From the NCBI GenBank assembly GCA_965277875.1, contig CBDIDV010000002.1, forward strand, positions 1,054,001-1,118,000: a stretch of 64,000 nucleotides of DNA, written 5' to 3'. Of this stretch, positions 24,449 through 33,192 are shown piece by piece. A program made the position numbers and the translations under genes. The notes beneath the pieces were generated by a model. The model did not search any database, had not been told where the DNA came from, and saw nothing but the letters and a program-made list of their open reading frames with translations. This DNA is from CAWFQB01 sp965277875. GTDB taxonomy: Bacteria; Armatimonadota; Chthonomonadetes; Chthonomonadales; Chthonomonadaceae. The stretch's first letter is position 1. Every line of letters begins with the position of its first letter.

Positions 24449-25843
24449 ATGGGGCTGGATGTTGAGCGGAACGGGATTGCGGTAAGGCATGAGGATGGGA
24501 ACGTGACGCTGCTGCGGTTTGCTAAGAACGGGAGCGGGGGCAGCGAGATCGAGGTTCCCCCGGCTCTGGCCGACGTATGGAGATTGGCGACGGGCGATGT
24601 CGTGGAAGGGACGCGCGAGGCCATTGATGCGGTACAGGCCGTGGCGGGCGCGAGCGCGGAATGGTACGAGGATTACGAACTTGCGGGGCAGGAGGAACAG
24701 CGCGACGAGCCGGGAGCGCTGCGTGGCGTGTCTGTTCCTGTCTGGATAAGCGAACGAATCCTTCCCAGCGAGCGTCAGACGACGATAACGCGTGTGAACG
24801 GCCTTGCGTTCGAGGAAGCCGAGGATCGGCCTGGCCCGCGCAAGCGCAATAATGCCGAGCGGAGCGCGCCCAAGCGCCTGCTCACTTTGGCAATGGGTGC
24901 GGACGATACGACGGGCAGAATGCTGGACTTCGCCGCCCCGCTGGGCGCGGGGTCTGTGGGCGTGATCTATGGCCCGCACGCGAGCGGCCTGACTCGCACA
25001 CTGGAAGCGGTCGTGCGTGGCGCGCGAACCAATGCGCCCGATGTGATCGTATTCGTTCTTCTGCTGCGAGCGCGGAGCGAGGAGGTGACCGAGTGGCGGC
25101 GACGTGTGCCGGGTGTCGAGGTCATCGTCTGTCCCTCATCGGCGTCCGGGGCCGCGCCTGAACAGACGCTGCATGTCGCCAGCCTGGTGATGGCGTGTGT
25201 GCAGCGGCAGTCGGAACTGGGCTGCGATGTGCTGCTGGCCGTGGACTCGCTGACGGGATTGTGGGGCGCGATGCTGGAAGCGGAACATGCCGACGCGCAG
25301 CATGAGGCCGATCAGTCGAAAGCGCGGCAGAGTCTGCGCGAGTGGGTGCAGAAGGCGGGCTGCTTTGGCGGGCCGGGACTGCTGGGCAACGCCATCGGCG
25401 GCTCGCTGACCCTGATCGGAACCGTCTGGCAGCAGACCGTAGACGAGGAAGCCGAGGAAGAGCGCGACATCCACCCGCATCTGCGCCTGATGGAGCATCT
25501 TTTGCACGAGACCGGCTGGCGCATTCCCCTGAGCGAGACCCTGCTGCGCGAACGCTTGTTTCCTGCCATAGACACAAGTCGTTGTGTTTCGCAAAGCGAG
25601 GCCGCGCTGCTCGCTGAGGACGCGCTGGATACCCTGCGGGATGCGCGGGCAGGATTGGCACTAAAAGGAGATTTGCCGACGCGGCATCTAGCCCTGCTGG
25701 ACGCGCTGGATACCACGCCTGATAATGAGGCGCTTGTCGCCCGCTTTGCTGTGGCGCGAACCAAGACGCCCTTAGAGGCGTCGGCTAAAGGATTTTGGGA
25801 TGAACGATTCTGGGCTGAACTCGAAACCGAATCAAGCGAATAA
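24449..25843 (+). CDS. Rho-like protein with a degenerate ATP-binding site
   Basis: 464 residues that track the RecA-like domain of transcription terminator Rho. Matches by eye are: SERQTTITRVNG where Rho has its 'RVD..NG' region; GVIYGPHASGLTRTL at the Walker A position; LLAVDSLTGLWGA for Walker B (ILLDSITRLARA in Rho); IGGSLTLIGTVW for 'GGSLTIIATA'; and RERLFPAIDTSR for 'EKRIFPAIDINRSG'. The Walker A Lys is Leu181, so ATP hydrolysis is doubtful. The Rho RNA-binding cold-shock domain is not recognisable; a short divergent N-terminal domain replaces it. The gene sits between PBP2 and a hybrid kinase whose ATG lies within its last 44 nt. A true Rho is presumably encoded elsewhere. It could be an anti-termination or scaffold paralogue; function is unknown. 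Confidence 0.7.
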   Translation: MGLDVERNGIAVRHEDGNVTLLRFAKNGSGGSEIEVPPALADVWRLATGDVVEGTREAIDAVQAVAGASAEWYEDYELAGQEEQRDEPGALRGVSVPVWISERILPSERQTTITRVNGLAFEEAEDRPGPRKRNNAERSAPKRLLTLAMGADDTTGRMLDFAAPLGAGSVGVIYGPHASGLTRTLEAVVRGARTNAPDVIVFVLLLRARSEEVTEWRRRVPGVEVIVCPSSASGAAPEQTLHVASLVMACVQRQSELGCDVLLAVDSLTGLWGAMLEAEHADAQHEADQSKARQSLREWVQKAGCFGGPGLLGNAIGGSLTLIGTVWQQTVDEEAEEERDIHPHLRLMEHLLHETGWRIPLSETLLRERLFPAIDTSRCVSQSEAALLAEDALDTLRDARAGLALKGDLPTRHLALLDALDTTPDNEALVARFAVARTKTPLEASAKGFWDERFWAELETESSE

Positions 25844-28682
25844 CGAAGCGCACAACGCTGCGATTTTGGAGGCCGCCCTCGACTGCATCATCATGATAAA
25901 CCATGAGGGGCGCGTCCTGGAGTGGAACGCCGTGGCGGAGCGCACCTTCGGCTACACGCGATTAGAGGCGGTCGGGCGGGAAATGGCCGCGCTGATTATC
26001 CCGGAGCGTTATCGTCCTCTACATCGGGCGGGACTGGCGCACTATCTTGCAACGGGTGAGGGGCCGGTCATCGGGCAGCGCATCGAGATTTCCGCCTTGC
26101 GCGCAGACGGCACGGAGTTTCCTGTGGAACTGGGTATCAGCCGCGTTAGCTACGATGGCCCGCCGCTGTTCGCCGGCTTCATACGCGACCTGACGGCGAG
26201 CAAAGCTATCGAGCGGACCCTGCGCCAGAGCGAGGAACGATTTCGCACGCTCGTCGAGGCGTTCACGCAGATCGTGTGGACGACGAACGCCCAGGGCGAG
26301 TTTGTGGACGCGCAGCCCTCGTGGAGCGCGTATACCGGGCAGACCTGGGAGGAGCTAAAGGGATGGGGTCGCGTGGCGATGATACATCCCAACGAACTCA
26401 GTGATGTCCAGGCCGCATGGAAGATCGCGCTGGCCGATCAGACCACCTTCGAGTCGGAACATCGCCTGCGTCGGCACGATGGCGTGTACCGCTACATGCG
26501 GGTGCGGGCCGTTCCCATCTGCGACGCGGACGGCAGCTTGCGCGAATGGGTCGGCGTAGATACGGACGTGACCGACCTTAAGGAAGCCGAGGCGTTTGCA
26601 AACGAACGCGCCCACCTCGCGGAACTTAGCGCCGAGGTCGGGCGTGCGTTTACGCAAAGCGATACTATGCGTGGTATGCTGGCCCGCTGTGCAGACGCAA
26701 TGGTGCGGCATCTCGATGGAGCTTTCGCCCGTATCTGGACCTACAATCCACTGGAAAACACCGTGGACTTGCAGGCGAGCGAAGGCTTATACACGCATCT
26801 GGACGGGCCGCACTGCCGCGTTCCCGTGGGCATGTACAAGATCGGGCTGATCGCGCAGGAGCGGCTGCCGCACCTGACCAACAGCGTGGTAGGCGATCCA
26901 CGCGTGGGCGATCAGGAGTGGGCGAGGCGCGAGGGCATGGTGGCGTTTGCAGGCTACCCGCTGATCGTGGAAGACCGGCTCATCGGAGTTATGGCGATGT
27001 TCGCCCGCCACGCTCTGAGCCAGACCACGCTGGATGCGATGGCCTCTATCGCCAATCAGGTGGCTGTGGGCATCGAGCGCAACCAGACCGAGGAGCGGCT
27101 GCGCGCGGCCAAAGAAGCGGCGGAAGCGGCCAACCGCACCAAAAGCCAGTTCTTAGCCAACATGAGCCATGAACTTCGCACCCCCATGAACGCCATTATC
27201 GGGTACAGCGAAATGCTCCAAGAGGAAGCGCGCGAAGAGGGCCAGGACGGCATGGTCGCCGACCTACAAAAGATACACGGCGCGGGTAAGCATCTGCTCA
27301 GTCTCATCAACGACATCTTGGATCTTTCCAAGATCGAGGCCGGCAAGATGGAGCTGTTCCTTGAAACCTTTGATGTCCAGCATATGATCGAGCAGATCGT
27401 TGAGACGCTGGGGCCGGTCATAGAAAAGAACGGCAATCGTCTCAAGGTGGAATGCGCCCCGAACCTGGGGGCGATGTACGCCGACCTGACCAAAGTGCGC
27501 CAGAGTCTGCTCAATCTGCTGTCCAACGCCACTAAGTTCACGACTGATGGACATATCACGCTGCGCGTTCGCAGGCAGCAGTCGGCGGGCGGGGACGTGG
27601 GGGGCCGCGCCCGCGCAAATGGGCGCGACGAAAGCCTTGTCTTCGATGTGTCGGACACGGGTATCGGCATGACGCTCAAACAGCAGGAACATCTGTTCGA
27701 GGCGTTCACGCAGGCGGACGCCGGCACAACGCGCAAGTTCGGCGGCACGGGCCTGGGGCTTGCGATCACGCGCCATTTCTGCCGTATGATGGGCGGCGAC
27801 GTGACGGCGCAAAGCGAGGCCGGCAAAGGCTCGACATTTACGCTGTGGCTGCCTGCCACGGTGCAGCTATCCGCGTGGGGAACCGCATCGGAGACTGCGT
27901 CAACGCCGTTCGCCGTCAGTGGCGACCGACAGATGGTGCTTGTCGTGGACGATGACCCGATTGCGCTGGACTTGATGCGGCGGCACTTGGAACGGGATGA
28001 TTTGCAGGTCGTGACGGCTCAAAGCGGCGACGAGGGGTTGAGGCTGGCCCGCGAACTGCATCCCGCCGTAATCACGCTGGATGTGATGATGCCTTCTTTA
28101 GACGGCTGGGCCGTGCTGTCGGCCCTGAAAGCCGATCCCGAACTGGCCGACATTCCGGTTATCATGCTCACGATGGTAGATAACAAAAATCTCGGCGCGC
28201 GTCTGGGCGCGGCGGACTATCTGACCAAGCCCGTGGACTGGTCACGGCTGCGCGCTCTGCTGAACAAGCACAGGTGCGCGGATGCGCCGTGCAGTGTGCT
28301 TGTCGTAGAAGACGACGCCACCACGCGGCAGATGATGCGCGAAATGTTGAGCAAAGAGGGCTGGCAGGTGCTGGAAGCGGACAATGGACGCGCCGCTCTG
28401 GACAGTTTGGAACACGCCACCCCCTCGCTGATCCTGCTGGACTTGATGATGCCTCTGATGGATGGCTTTGAGTTTGCCGCCCGCCTGCACAAAAACGACA
28501 CCTGGCGCGACATTCCCGTGATCGTCCTGACAGCCAAAGATGTTACGGAAGAGGATCGCCGCAGGCTGAACGGCTATGTCGAGAAGATACTGCCCAAAGG
28601 CGGATACACGGCGGAACAACTGCTGCGCGATGTTCGCGCTCTGATCTCCGACGGCTCTACGGTAAGCAAGACAAGCGGCTAA
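25800..28682 (+). CDS. Hybrid histidine kinase (PAS-PAS-GAF-HisKA-HATPase-REC-REC)
   Basis: 960-residue cytosolic sensor kinase without TM segments. Order: PAS about residues 20-135, PAS with PAC-like end about 140-265 (YMRVRAVPICDADGSLREW), GAF about 280-430, a short helix, HisKA with H457 (NMSHELRTPMNAI), HATPase_c (N-box LLNLLSNATKF, G1 DTGIGM, G2 GGTGLGLAI), then two receiver domains with D761 (TLDVMMP) and D881 (LLDLMMP). All phospho-acceptor and ATP residues are intact. The second receiver ends with an atypical Lys context (EKILPKGG). No DNA-binding output exists, so it must hand phosphate to a separate protein or act through protein contact. The ATG overlaps the Rho-like gene by 44 nt and has AAAGGA upstream, supporting co-expression. 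Confidence 0.95.
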   Translation: MNDSGLNSKPNQANNEAHNAAILEAALDCIIMINHEGRVLEWNAVAERTFGYTRLEAVGREMAALIIPERYRPLHRAGLAHYLATGEGPVIGQRIEISALRADGTEFPVELGISRVSYDGPPLFAGFIRDLTASKAIERTLRQSEERFRTLVEAFTQIVWTTNAQGEFVDAQPSWSAYTGQTWEELKGWGRVAMIHPNELSDVQAAWKIALADQTTFESEHRLRRHDGVYRYMRVRAVPICDADGSLREWVGVDTDVTDLKEAEAFANERAHLAELSAEVGRAFTQSDTMRGMLARCADAMVRHLDGAFARIWTYNPLENTVDLQASEGLYTHLDGPHCRVPVGMYKIGLIAQERLPHLTNSVVGDPRVGDQEWARREGMVAFAGYPLIVEDRLIGVMAMFARHALSQTTLDAMASIANQVAVGIERNQTEERLRAAKEAAEAANRTKSQFLANMSHELRTPMNAIIGYSEMLQEEAREEGQDGMVADLQKIHGAGKHLLSLINDILDLSKIEAGKMELFLETFDVQHMIEQIVETLGPVIEKNGNRLKVECAPNLGAMYADLTKVRQSLLNLLSNATKFTTDGHITLRVRRQQSAGGDVGGRARANGRDESLVFDVSDTGIGMTLKQQEHLFEAFTQADAGTTRKFGGTGLGLAITRHFCRMMGGDVTAQSEAGKGSTFTLWLPATVQLSAWGTASETASTPFAVSGDRQMVLVVDDDPIALDLMRRHLERDDLQVVTAQSGDEGLRLARELHPAVITLDVMMPSLDGWAVLSALKADPELADIPVIMLTMVDNKNLGARLGAADYLTKPVDWSRLRALLNKHRCADAPCSVLVVEDDATTRQMMREMLSKEGWQVLEADNGRAALDSLEHATPSLILLDLMMPLMDGFEFAARLHKNDTWRDIPVIVLTAKDVTEEDRRRLNGYVEKILPKGGYTAEQLLRDVRALISDGSTVSKTSG

Positions 28683-28710
28683 TTCCTCTTGTTTTCGGCT
28701 GATGCGCTGT

Positions 28711-28750
28711 GTGCAATGTACGTAATGCACAGTAGTATGTCTGGTATAAT
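28711..28750 (+). promoter_or_regulatory. Extended -10 promoter with upstream palindrome (recN)
   Basis: A consensus extended -10 element TGG-TATAAT (TATAAT 28745-28750) lies 185 nt before recN. The imperfect palindrome GTGCAATGTACGTAATGCAC (28711-28730) overlaps the expected -35 position. It could be an operator, for example for an SOS-type repressor, but no repressor consensus is known to me for this phylum. A half MITE follows within the leader. Confidence 0.45.
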
Positions 28751-28780
28751 AGGCAAGTATTCTGGCGTGTTTAGCAGTTC

Positions 28781-28838
28781 CGGGTACAGGGAACGTACCC
28801 GTCTATGAGGTTTCGCCAAGCGTCCTCGCGGACGCGAC
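28781..28838. repeat. GGGTAC-family MITE, left half only
   Basis: CGGGTACAGGGAACGTACCC plus the GCGTCC/GGACGC hairpin of the family, without a matching right half. It sits in the recN leader between the predicted promoter and the ATG, so its hairpins would be transcribed. Confidence 0.65.
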
Positions 28839-28934
28839 ACAAATGGCAACCATAGATTACAGTGTAGCTGTCTTCCTATCGATTTCTGCCAAGCGTTTGA
28901 TCGTGCATCGTGTCTAGTTTTTGCTCACAAACTT

Positions 28935-30617
28935 ATGCTGCGAACATTATCCGTGCGTAATTTTGCCATCATAGACCGGCTGGACCTGGAGTTCGGCGCG
29001 GGGTTTAACGTGCTGACCGGCGAAACCGGGGCGGGCAAATCCATTCTCATGGGTGCGCTCAACCTGATACTGGGGGCGCGGTCGGGGGCCGAGATGGTGC
29101 GCGGCGGGGCTAAAAGCGCGACTATTGACGCTGTATTCGACATTGGGGAAGCCCCGCAACTGCGCGAGGCCGTAAGCCGCATGGGTTACGACCTGGAAGA
29201 CGACCAGTTGTTTTTGGCCCGCGAGGTCAGCGCGGCAGGCAAATCGTCGTGCCGCATTGGGGGCCGTCCCGCGACCGTGGCGCAGCTAAAGGAACTTGGC
29301 GACTGGCTGGTAGATCTGCACGGTCAGCACGAACATCAGAGTTTGCTGTCGGCATCGCGTCATGTAGACATGCTGGACGATTGGGGCGGTAAGCCGATTG
29401 CAAATTTGCGGTCTCAGGTGTCCGAGGCGTATCAGGCGACGCAGAAACTGCGCCGCGAAAAAACCGACCTGGAACGCGACGCCCGCGAACGCGCGCACCT
29501 TTTGGATTTGTACCAGTTCCAGGTAAAGGAGATCGGGGACGCCAAGCTTGTTGTCGGCGAAGACGAAGAGCTGGCGACCGAGTACAAGCGCGTGGCGAAC
29601 GCGCAGCATCTGGCCGAGGCCGCTGCTGAAGCTGCATCCGCGCTGGGTGGAGGCGAAGACGGCGGGGGCGTACTGGAAGCGCTTTCGCTTGCCCTGCGAA
29701 CTTTAGAAGAGGCCGCCGCCCTGGACGACACCCTGAACCCGATGCTGGAAACGGTACGCAGCGCGTCGTATGAGTTGAGTGAGGCCGAGCGCGACCTGAC
29801 GCACTATCAGGACGGCATCGAATTCAGCCCCGAACGCATCGAGCAGATTGAGGAGCGTTTAGAGACTATTCGCGCCCTGAAACGCAAGTATGGCGACAGC
29901 ATCGAGGAGATTATCGCGTACCGAAAAGAAACCGCGGCCAAGCTGGATACGTTGTCCAACAGCGAGGAGCGGGGCGCGAAATTGGATCAGGAGATCGGCA
30001 AGGCGGATAAGCGCCTGCGCGAGTTGTGCCGACAGTTGAGCGACCTGCGCTGCAAGGCCGCGACCGAGTTCCAGACCATCACGCTTTCGGAACTGCGCGA
30101 CCTGGCAATGGAAAAGACGCGTTTCGAGGTGCAGATAGAGCAGGGCGAACCTACGCCCAAAGGCACGGATCGCGTGGAGTTCCTGATCGCCACCAATCCC
30201 GGCGAGCCGCTGCGCCCGCTTGCCCGCGTCGCATCGGGTGGCGAAATCTCGCGCGTGATGCTTGCCGTGAAAAGCGCCCTTGCCCGGCAGGAACCGATGC
30301 CCACGATGGTCTTTGACGAGATTGATGTCGGTGTCGGAGGGCGCACGGCCAGCAAGATCGCCGACAAGATGGCGGGACTGGCGCAGAACGCGCAGGTGTT
30401 GTGCATCACGCACCTCGCCCAGATCGCCAGCCGGGGCCAGAACCATTTCTACATCGAGAAGAACGTCACAGGCGACGACCGCACCAGCGTGACCGTCGTT
30501 CCCCTTTCCCCCGACCAGCGCATCAGCGAAGTGGCCCGCATGATCGGCGGCGAGGAAGTCACCGACACCGTTCTCCAGCACGCCCGCGAAATGCTCGCCC
30601 CAGTTGCAGCAAAATGA
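28935..30617 (+). CDS. recN: DNA repair protein RecN
   Basis: SMC-like ATPase for double-strand-break repair. The N-terminal half-ATPase has Walker A GETGAGKS (residues 29-36). A central coiled coil (about residues 160-370, rich in Glu/Arg/Leu) links it to the C-terminal half with ABC signature ASGGEISRVMLA, Walker B TMVFDEIDVGVGG and the motif VLCITHLAQIA. Order, length (560 residues) and motifs are standard. The ATG is followed directly by the canonical LRTLSVRNFAIID. There is no good ribosome site, though the leader contains a palindromic half MITE. Regulation by DNA damage is usual for recN; the palindrome at 28711 is a candidate site. Confidence 0.97.
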   Translation: MLRTLSVRNFAIIDRLDLEFGAGFNVLTGETGAGKSILMGALNLILGARSGAEMVRGGAKSATIDAVFDIGEAPQLREAVSRMGYDLEDDQLFLAREVSAAGKSSCRIGGRPATVAQLKELGDWLVDLHGQHEHQSLLSASRHVDMLDDWGGKPIANLRSQVSEAYQATQKLRREKTDLERDARERAHLLDLYQFQVKEIGDAKLVVGEDEELATEYKRVANAQHLAEAAAEAASALGGGEDGGGVLEALSLALRTLEEAAALDDTLNPMLETVRSASYELSEAERDLTHYQDGIEFSPERIEQIEERLETIRALKRKYGDSIEEIIAYRKETAAKLDTLSNSEERGAKLDQEIGKADKRLRELCRQLSDLRCKAATEFQTITLSELRDLAMEKTRFEVQIEQGEPTPKGTDRVEFLIATNPGEPLRPLARVASGGEISRVMLAVKSALARQEPMPTMVFDEIDVGVGGRTASKIADKMAGLAQNAQVLCITHLAQIASRGQNHFYIEKNVTGDDRTSVTVVPLSPDQRISEVARMIGGEEVTDTVLQHAREMLAPVAAK

Positions 30618-30665
30618 TGTTTTTCCTTTGTTCTTGCTTCATAGAACAGACACTGTGAGGAATAT

Positions 30666-31157
30666 ATGACGATTGATGAGTTCATTGCCGAGGTGGAAGA
30701 GAAGCTGCCGCCCGCGCCTCCTGACAAACTGGCGAAATTTGAGACACTTATTGGAAGTACGCTGCCCGACGACTATCGCTACTTTCTTATCAACTGCAAT
30801 GGCGGTTCTATCGGCGGGTACTGGTATGAAGGTACAAACCCCAATGGTGAAGAAGTCGAGGCTGGCGTTCACCACATCGGCGGTTTTCGTGATGAGTCGT
30901 ACTTCTCGTTACCGGGTCATCTGGACACATACAAAGGCCGCATACCTGCCGCGCTTATGTGGATAAATGACGATCCATTCGGAAACGCAATATGTTTGGG
31001 GATTGATGGGAAGCATCGAGGACGTGTTTACTTCTGGGATCACGAAAACGAACCAGACGACGAAGACTGGAATGAATCTGTAGAAACCGCAGGCAATATC
31101 ACTCTAGTTGCCAACTCATTCACTGAGTTTGTGACAGGCTTGCAGAAGGACGTGTAG
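30666..31157 (+). CDS. SUKH (Smi1/Knr4) family protein
   Basis: 163-residue acidic cytosolic protein of the SUKH superfamily. Members are often immunity proteins to polymorphic nuclease toxins or general protein-binding modules. The start is typical: EFIAEVEEKLPPAPPDKLAKFETLIGSTLPDDYRYFL, matching the 'LP.dyr.fL...NGG' SUKH-1 pattern with CNGGSIG following. The end resembles the core strand VYFWDHENEP and ANSFTEFVTGL. GAGGA precedes the ATG at good spacing. Base composition looks lower in G+C than the flanking genes, which hints at acquisition by transfer. No toxin or secretion gene adjoins, so it is an orphan; the RAYT element starts 15 nt after its stop. Confidence 0.85.
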   Translation: MTIDEFIAEVEEKLPPAPPDKLAKFETLIGSTLPDDYRYFLINCNGGSIGGYWYEGTNPNGEEVEAGVHHIGGFRDESYFSLPGHLDTYKGRIPAALMWINDDPFGNAICLGIDGKHRGRVYFWDHENEPDDEDWNESVETAGNITLVANSFTEFVTGLQKDV

Positions 31158-31265
31158 CACTTGCGACGTACATCCGGCATATAAAATGCCGGATAGCTAG
31201 GCCTGCGGCCAACTGTCTCGACGACGAAAGACTGTACAAAACCATCAGGTGCAAGGGAGTGAGGG

Positions 31266-31706
31266 ATGGCAAAGTCGGTTGTTGTGTATCATCTGGTGTG
31301 GTGTACGTTTCAGAGACAGCCGTTCATTACCCCAGACATCGAGCGGGATGTCTACAGGTGTTTGCAGGGGCAGGCGCGAAGTTTGCAATGCAGTGTGCTG
31401 GCGCTCAACGGAACGCCGGATCATGTGCATCTTGTGCTTCGCGCCCCGGCTACTCTGTCCCCTGCACAGATTATGAAGCAGCTGAAAGGCGTCTCGGCTA
31501 CGCTCATCCGCAAGGAACTGCGCCCAGACGCTTTCTTCAGTTGGCGCGACAGCTACTTTGTATACTCGCTGTGCGATCCGGTAACGGCAGAAGTCATCAC
31601 TTACGTCAAGAACCAGAAGCGGCGTCATTCTACAGGCAAACTCTGGCCGTCCCTGGAAGACACCGACGACGAACCCGACAACCCCGACAACCCGGAACCC
31701 GACTAA
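31266..31706 (+). CDS. REP-associated / IS200-like Y1 tyrosine transposase
   Basis: 146-residue HUH endonuclease that would nick and join single-stranded DNA at palindromic ends. The HUH motif is H53-V-H55 (PDHVHLVL) and the catalytic Tyr is Y113 in VITYVKNQKRRH. The N-terminal strand YHLVWCTFQRQPFITP fits the TnpA family (YHLVW.TK.R...). The C-terminus has an acidic Pro/Asp-rich tail (DEPDNPDNPEPD) beyond the fold. The ribosome site GGGAGTGAGGG lies just before the ATG. Both flanks carry the palindromes described for the element, so it is complete and probably active or recently active. Solo and paired palindromes elsewhere in the window are its likely passengers. Confidence 0.9.
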   Translation: MAKSVVVYHLVWCTFQRQPFITPDIERDVYRCLQGQARSLQCSVLALNGTPDHVHLVLRAPATLSPAQIMKQLKGVSATLIRKELRPDAFFSWRDSYFVYSLCDPVTAEVITYVKNQKRRHSTGKLWPSLEDTDDEPDNPDNPEPD

Positions 31707-31752
31707 CTGCTCCATTCCATCTTTGTCGTTGAGACAGTTGGCCGCAGGCCTA

Positions 31753-32926
31753 GTGCAGTCTTAACAGGCATGTTGTGATGCGCTGCCTTGTTGGGGTATG
31801 CTTTGGGGCATGAAAGCCCCTGTCTTTGTTCGAAAACTTACTTGTGAAGAGCGTCTGCAACTCGAAGCCGGACTGCACAGCAAGAGCGCCTTCACGCTCA
31901 AACGCTGTCAAATCCTGCTTGCCAGCGCGTCACAGCAAACGGTCAAACAAATAAACGAGCGGTTTGGCTTTGCCGGACAGACCATCCGCCACGTCATTCA
32001 CGCCTTCAACGCGCGCGGCATGGCCGCTCTACAAGAACGTTCCCGTGTGCCGACCAGCCTGCAACCGGTGCTGACAGCCGACAAGCGCGAACAACTGTAT
32101 ACCATTTTGCACCACAGCCCGCGCACTTACGGCAAGAACCGCTCGACATGGACGCTCAAACTGCTGGCAGAAGTGACCTGCGAACAAGGTCTAAGCGAGC
32201 AGGCACTCTCCGAACCCACGATATTAGACGCCATTCGCCGTCTGAATGTCGCGTGGAAGCGGGCCAAGCACTGGATCAGCAGCCCCGATCCCGCGTACAC
32301 GCGAAAAAAAACCGACGCGACCGGATAGTACGCTTGCTCGCCAAGCATCCCGACTGGCAACTCGCCTTCCAGGACGAAGTCTGGTGGAGTCGTCTGGCGC
32401 AGCCCAATATGTCGGCCTGGTCGCAGGACAAACCGCTGCGCTTGGTCGAAAAACAGGCTGACAAAGCGGATACGGAGCCGAAAGCCCTCTGCTGTTATGG
32501 CGTTTTGCTCGCGTCAGGCGAGCAAACAGGCAAGATGTTGTTGCGCTTTGTGGACGGTCGCCCGGTCAGCCAAGTGACCTGTGACTACCTTACCTGGCTG
32601 GCCGAGAAGATGACGGCGTTAGGCAAGAAGGCATTGGTTCTGATCTGGGACAACGCCAGTTGGCACAAGAGCCGGATCGTGCGGAACTGGCTCAAGGCGC
32701 ACAACCGAACAGTCAAGCAAGACGGCGGTTGTCGCCTGCTGGTCTGCTTCTTGCCAAGTAAGAGTCCGTGGCTCAACAACATCGAACCCAAGTGGGTACA
32801 CGGCAAACGCGCTGTTGTCGAGCCGGCCAGTACGCTTACGGCTGCTGAGTTGATCGAGCGCATCTGCGCTTACTACCAGTGCGAGTACGAAGCGCACTTA
32901 ACACAACATGTTTGTTAATTATGCAC
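31753..32926 (+). mobile_element. IS630-family insertion sequence (1,174 bp), TA target duplication
   Basis: The ends share the inverted repeat GTGCA...TTAACA...CATGTTGTG (left from 31753; right read inward from 32926). The duplicated target TA flanks the element (31751-31752 and 32927-32928), as expected for IS630/Tc1-mariner transposition. It is inserted in the right end of the RAYT element between the inner and outer hairpins. Confidence 0.9.
31798..32918 (+). CDS. IS630-type DDE transposase made by -1 frameshift
   Basis: Two overlapping frames join into one transposase of about 370 residues. The upstream part (31798-32330) holds the helix-turn-helix region (TVKQINERFGFAGQTIRHVI) and linker. 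The downstream frame (in use from about 32304 to 32918) holds the catalytic triad: Asp at 32373-32375 (FQDEVWW), Asp at 32649-32651 (LIWDNASWHKS) and Glu at 32784-32786 (WLNNIEPKW). The frames meet at a run of eight A (32304-32311) containing A_AAA_AAA in the upstream frame, a classic slippery site for a -1 shift. Both sides are otherwise clean, which favours programmed frameshifting over decay. ATG 31798 or ATG 31807 may be the start. Confidence 0.85.
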
Positions 32927-32962
32927 TAGCTATCCGGCATTTTATATGCCGGATGTACGCGA

Positions 32963-32991
32963 ACGACCGAAACGCAGTGCGTTTCGGTCGT
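32963..32991. terminator. Hairpin terminator downstream of the mobile element
   Basis: ACGACCGAAACG / CGTTTCGGTCGT inverted repeat (up to 14 bp) followed by TTCCATTTAA. It probably ended the recN-SUKH transcript before the element inserted. Bases 32992-33192 contain no recognisable gene. Confidence 0.65.
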
Positions 32992-33192
32992 TTCCATTTA
33001 ATACATTATCATAGGAGCTAAATCGCGCCTGTCAGACATATTTTGTCCTGTTTGTTGGAACGAATAGAAAAACAGGCAGGAACTTACCCCGGCTTGGTTC
33101 AATATAGAAGCAAATCGAGGGAAGCAGGATAACGGCGGTTTTGCGCGTAACGCGGGGCTGGCAGCCGTCCAAAATGAAAAGCGAGAGACAAG

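Larger units (their letters stand above)
31172..32954 (+). mobile_element. REP-flanked RAYT element (about 607 bp), interrupted by an IS630 copy
   Basis: The two ends are inverted copies of one unit of two hairpins. The outer palindrome is at 31172-31194 on the left and 32932-32954 on the right (ATCCGGCAT stem, A/T-rich loop). The inner GGCC-TGC-GGCC hairpin is at 31200-31210 on the left and 31740-31750 on the right. The similarity continues inward (AACTGTCTC...). Between them is a single Y1/HUH transposase gene. Removing the IS630 insertion and one TA restores a right end that is the exact reverse complement of the left one over the two hairpins. This is the layout of a 'REPtron' (RAYT gene between inverted REPs). 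Confidence 0.85.

Noticed and set aside
31798..32918. Transposase as a simple frameshifted pseudogene
   Set aside because: The frame change coincides with an A8 slippery run and all DDE residues and ends are intact; programmed frameshift is the better reading.
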